Positions 62,254 through 64,000 of a stretch of 64,000 nt of DNA are shown here, one piece after another. Origin of the DNA: VFZN01 sp963709325 (GTDB taxonomy: Bacteria; Acidobacteriota; Vicinamibacteria; Vicinamibacterales; UBA2999); assembly GCA_963709325.1 (NCBI GenBank), contig CAVPVV010000003.1:1302001-1366000 (forward strand), written 5' to 3'. Numbering within the stretch: position 1 is the first letter of the stretch; each line of letters starts with the position of its first letter. Position numbers and translations under genes: made by a program. The notes under the pieces are model-generated. The model was given only the letters and a program-made list of their open reading frames with translations, did no database searches and was not told the DNA's origin.

Positions 62254-62281
62254 AGAAGGCACAAGGCAAAAGGCAGAAGGC
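62254..62281 (+). repeat. AAGGC heptads after the efflux operon
   Basis: AGAAGGC, ACAAGGC, AAAAGGC and AGAAGGC in exact phase begin six bases after the stop, with GTAAAAG preceding as at 53682. Confidence 0.85.
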
Positions 62282-62297
62282 GCGAGGTTCCGGTTTT

Positions 62298-62313
62298 CCG
62301 GGCTCGCGCCCGG
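62298..62313 (+). terminator. Short GC hairpin downstream of the efflux operon
   Basis: CCGGGC and GCCCGG pair across the 4-base loop TCGC. No T-run follows, so its role is uncertain. Confidence 0.3.
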
Positions 62314-62496
62314 TATATCGGGGGAAATGCACGACCCGGCGGCGTCATACGCCGGTCGCACCTTCGCAACTGCCGGGATTGCTGATACTTAGCGCGGTGC
62401 CTGGACCTCAGCCGGCTGGCACCGGTTCTGCCTAAATCTTCCTAGTGGACGCCGTGCGCTCGTACGGTGATCTACTTCCAACAGAGAGAGGGCGCC

Positions 62497-64000
62497 ATGC
62501 AAGGTAAGACTGACCGCGACAACGTGTTTCCACCGGAAATGGACCCGACCGAAATCGAGGTACCGGCCGGAGTCGACCGGCGCGGATTCCTGATGCGCAG
62601 CGCCGTCGTCGGCGCCGCGGCCGTCATCACCGGGTGCTCGCCGGCCGGACCGCCGGCAGCGACCAGCGCGGCCCCGGCCGCGCCGCCGGCCCCGAAGGAC
62701 AACCTGTCGCCCGATCTGAACGTGGTCAAGAAGGCCAAGGGGCCGGTGATCACGACAATCGATGAGTTCTACAAGGTCGGTCCCGGCCCGTCGAGCTCAC
62801 ACACGATCGGGCCGATGCGGATCACCTACGACTTCTACCAGCGCTGCACGAAGCTGCCGGCCGATCAGCTCGCCAAGGCCACCGACCTCAAGGTGTTCCT
62901 GTTCGGCAGCCTCAGCGCAACCGGCAAGGGCCACGGCACCGAGCGCGCCGCTTTGGCCGGCATCATCGGCAAGGAGCCGGCGACTGTCGAGCCCGAGTTC
63001 CTGGACAGCCTGGTGTCCAACCCGGGTCAAAGCTTCCCGGTCAAGCTCGGGGACAAGACGATCAACGTCTCGCTCAAGAACATCGTCTACGACTCGCCGA
63101 AGGGCGATTTCCCGCACCCCAACACGATGACCTGCAAGCTGATGGCCGGCAACGACGTGTTGCTCGAGCAGGAGTACTACTCCGTCGGCGGCGGCTTCAT
63201 CGAGTGGAAGGGCTACGAACCGCCGAAGAAGGGCGCCCCGAAGTACCCCTACGCGACGATGGCGGAGCTGAAGAAGCACGCCGAGGACAACAAGCTGTCG
63301 ATCGCGCAGGTGGTGATGGCGAACGAAGTCGCGGTCTCGGGCAAGAGCGAAGCCGAGATCAACGCCTTCATCGACAAGATTCGGAGCGCGATGGTCAACA
63401 TCGTCAAGGCGGGCCTGGCCGCCCAACCCACGACCCTGCCTGGCCCGATCAAGCTGAAGACCAAGGCCGGCGACGTCTACAAGCGGGCGATGGACGACAA
63501 GTTCGAGGCCCAGCGCGCGGTCGGCGTGGTCGCCGCGTATGCGCTCGCCGGGTCGGAGGAGAACGCGCGCGGACACCTGGTGGTGACAGCGCCAACCGGT
63601 GGATCGGCGGGCGTGATGCCGGCCCTGGTTTACGCGGTCGGTGAGGGTGGACGCAAGATGCCGGCGGACAAGATCCGAAACGGCTTCCTGGCCGCGGCTG
63701 CGATCGGTTACCTGTGCAAGCACAACGCGACGCTTTCGGGGGCTGAAGGCGGATGCCAGGCAGAGATCGGCGTGGCCTCGGCGATGGGTGCCGCGTTCAT
63801 CGCGCAGGTCTACGACTTCCCGCCGCAGGTGGTCGCCAACGCGGCCGAATCTTCGCTGCAGCATCACCTCGGGATGACCTGCGATCCGGTCGCCGGCTTC
63901 GTGCAGGTCCCGTGCATCGAGCGCTGCGCGTTTGGCGCGGTCAAGGCCTGGACGGGGTTCGCGATCGCGAGCAACGAGATCCCGGCGAACCGCCGCGTCG
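62497..64000 (+). CDS. Serine dehydratase (L-serine ammonia-lyase) with Tat/lipoprotein leader, cut by window end
   Basis: From ATG 62497 the frame stays open to the end (501 codons). An N-terminal region has a twin-arginine motif (DRRGFLMRSA, Arg28-Arg29) and lipobox-like VITGC (Cys47), followed by an Ala/Pro linker. Then the serine dehydratase core begins, with GPSSSHTIGPMR, HGTERAAL, the alpha-domain TAPTGGSAGVMPALV and Fe-S cysteines in MTCDPVAGF, VQVPCIERC. The C-terminus lies beyond the window. A 4Fe-4S serine deaminase is normally cytoplasmic; the leader is the unusual part. The catalytic assignment is sound. Confidence 0.9.
   Translation, partial: MQGKTDRDNVFPPEMDPTEIEVPAGVDRRGFLMRSAVVGAAAVITGCSPAGPPAATSAAPAAPPAPKDNLSPDLNVVKKAKGPVITTIDEFYKVGPGPSSSHTIGPMRITYDFYQRCTKLPADQLAKATDLKVFLFGSLSATGKGHGTERAALAGIIGKEPATVEPEFLDSLVSNPGQSFPVKLGDKTINVSLKNIVYDSPKGDFPHPNTMTCKLMAGNDVLLEQEYYSVGGGFIEWKGYEPPKKGAPKYPYATMAELKKHAEDNKLSIAQVVMANEVAVSGKSEAEINAFIDKIRSAMVNIVKAGLAAQPTTLPGPIKLKTKAGDVYKRAMDDKFEAQRAVGVVAAYALAGSEENARGHLVVTAPTGGSAGVMPALVYAVGEGGRKMPADKIRNGFLAAAAIGYLCKHNATLSGAEGGCQAEIGVASAMGAAFIAQVYDFPPQVVANAAESSLQHHLGMTCDPVAGFVQVPCIERCAFGAVKAWTGFAIASNEIPANRRV

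Overview
The window is one continuous stretch of GC-rich, densely coding bacterial chromosome. I infer an Acidobacteriota genome, most likely close to Vicinamibacteria. The reasons are the mix of MacB-type permeases, PD40 propellers and TolB/FlgO-like domains without their usual kinase partners, DUF2911 proteins, many Tat or Sec envelope proteins, and a gene content of Gram-negative type (TolC, RND pump, DcaP and other porins, LspA/Lgt). This placement was not tested against a database. No phage, CRISPR array, rRNA or transposase was seen.

Layout. 0-15 kb: scattered enzymes (Tat glycosylasparaginase, GT39-like transferase, exonuclease III, metallo-beta-lactamase-fold hydrolase, M49 peptidase, APH/P-loop kinase, c-type cytochrome protein). 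15.4-18.6 kb: a selenocysteine tRNA between two cold-shock-domain genes, then a minus-strand operon PHP phosphatase, Walker-less ABC-like protein, cold-shock protein, HAD phosphatase. 18.8-21.8 kb: an iron operon (Fe-S fumarase, A-type Fe-S carrier, Fur fused to a ferritin-like domain). 21.8-31.5 kb: MacB-like permease, methyltransferase, S23 four-helix protein, BioY/ThiD divergent pair, MoaE/MoaD, then prfA-prmC. 31.5-40 kb: HAD hydrolase and an M16 peptidase pair (one active, one degenerate), then ileS-lspA-lgt-rluD. 40-52 kb: an envelope-protein region, mostly one minus-strand operon with two porins, an amidohydrolase, an exported glutaminase, an OmpW-like barrel and paralogous two-module secreted proteins. 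52-62 kb: DUF2254 protein, a secreted anchored protein, a BASS-type transporter with a beta-carbonic anhydrase, and a complete RND tripartite efflux operon. The window ends inside a serine dehydratase that carries a Tat/lipoprotein leader.

Three cross-cutting signals deserve attention. First, 7-bp tandem repeats of related design occur at more than ten intergenic sites; several abut or supply stop codons and form the leader of the next gene. Second, a 13-bp palindrome, GGGGACTGTCCCC, occurs in pairs, once inside a reading frame. Third, five genes (prfA, ileS, the DcaP porin, an amidohydrolase and a DUF3011-porin) are each interrupted by one or two single G/C insertions. Removing the extra base restores full-length proteins in every case, so sequencing or assembly error is the leading explanation.
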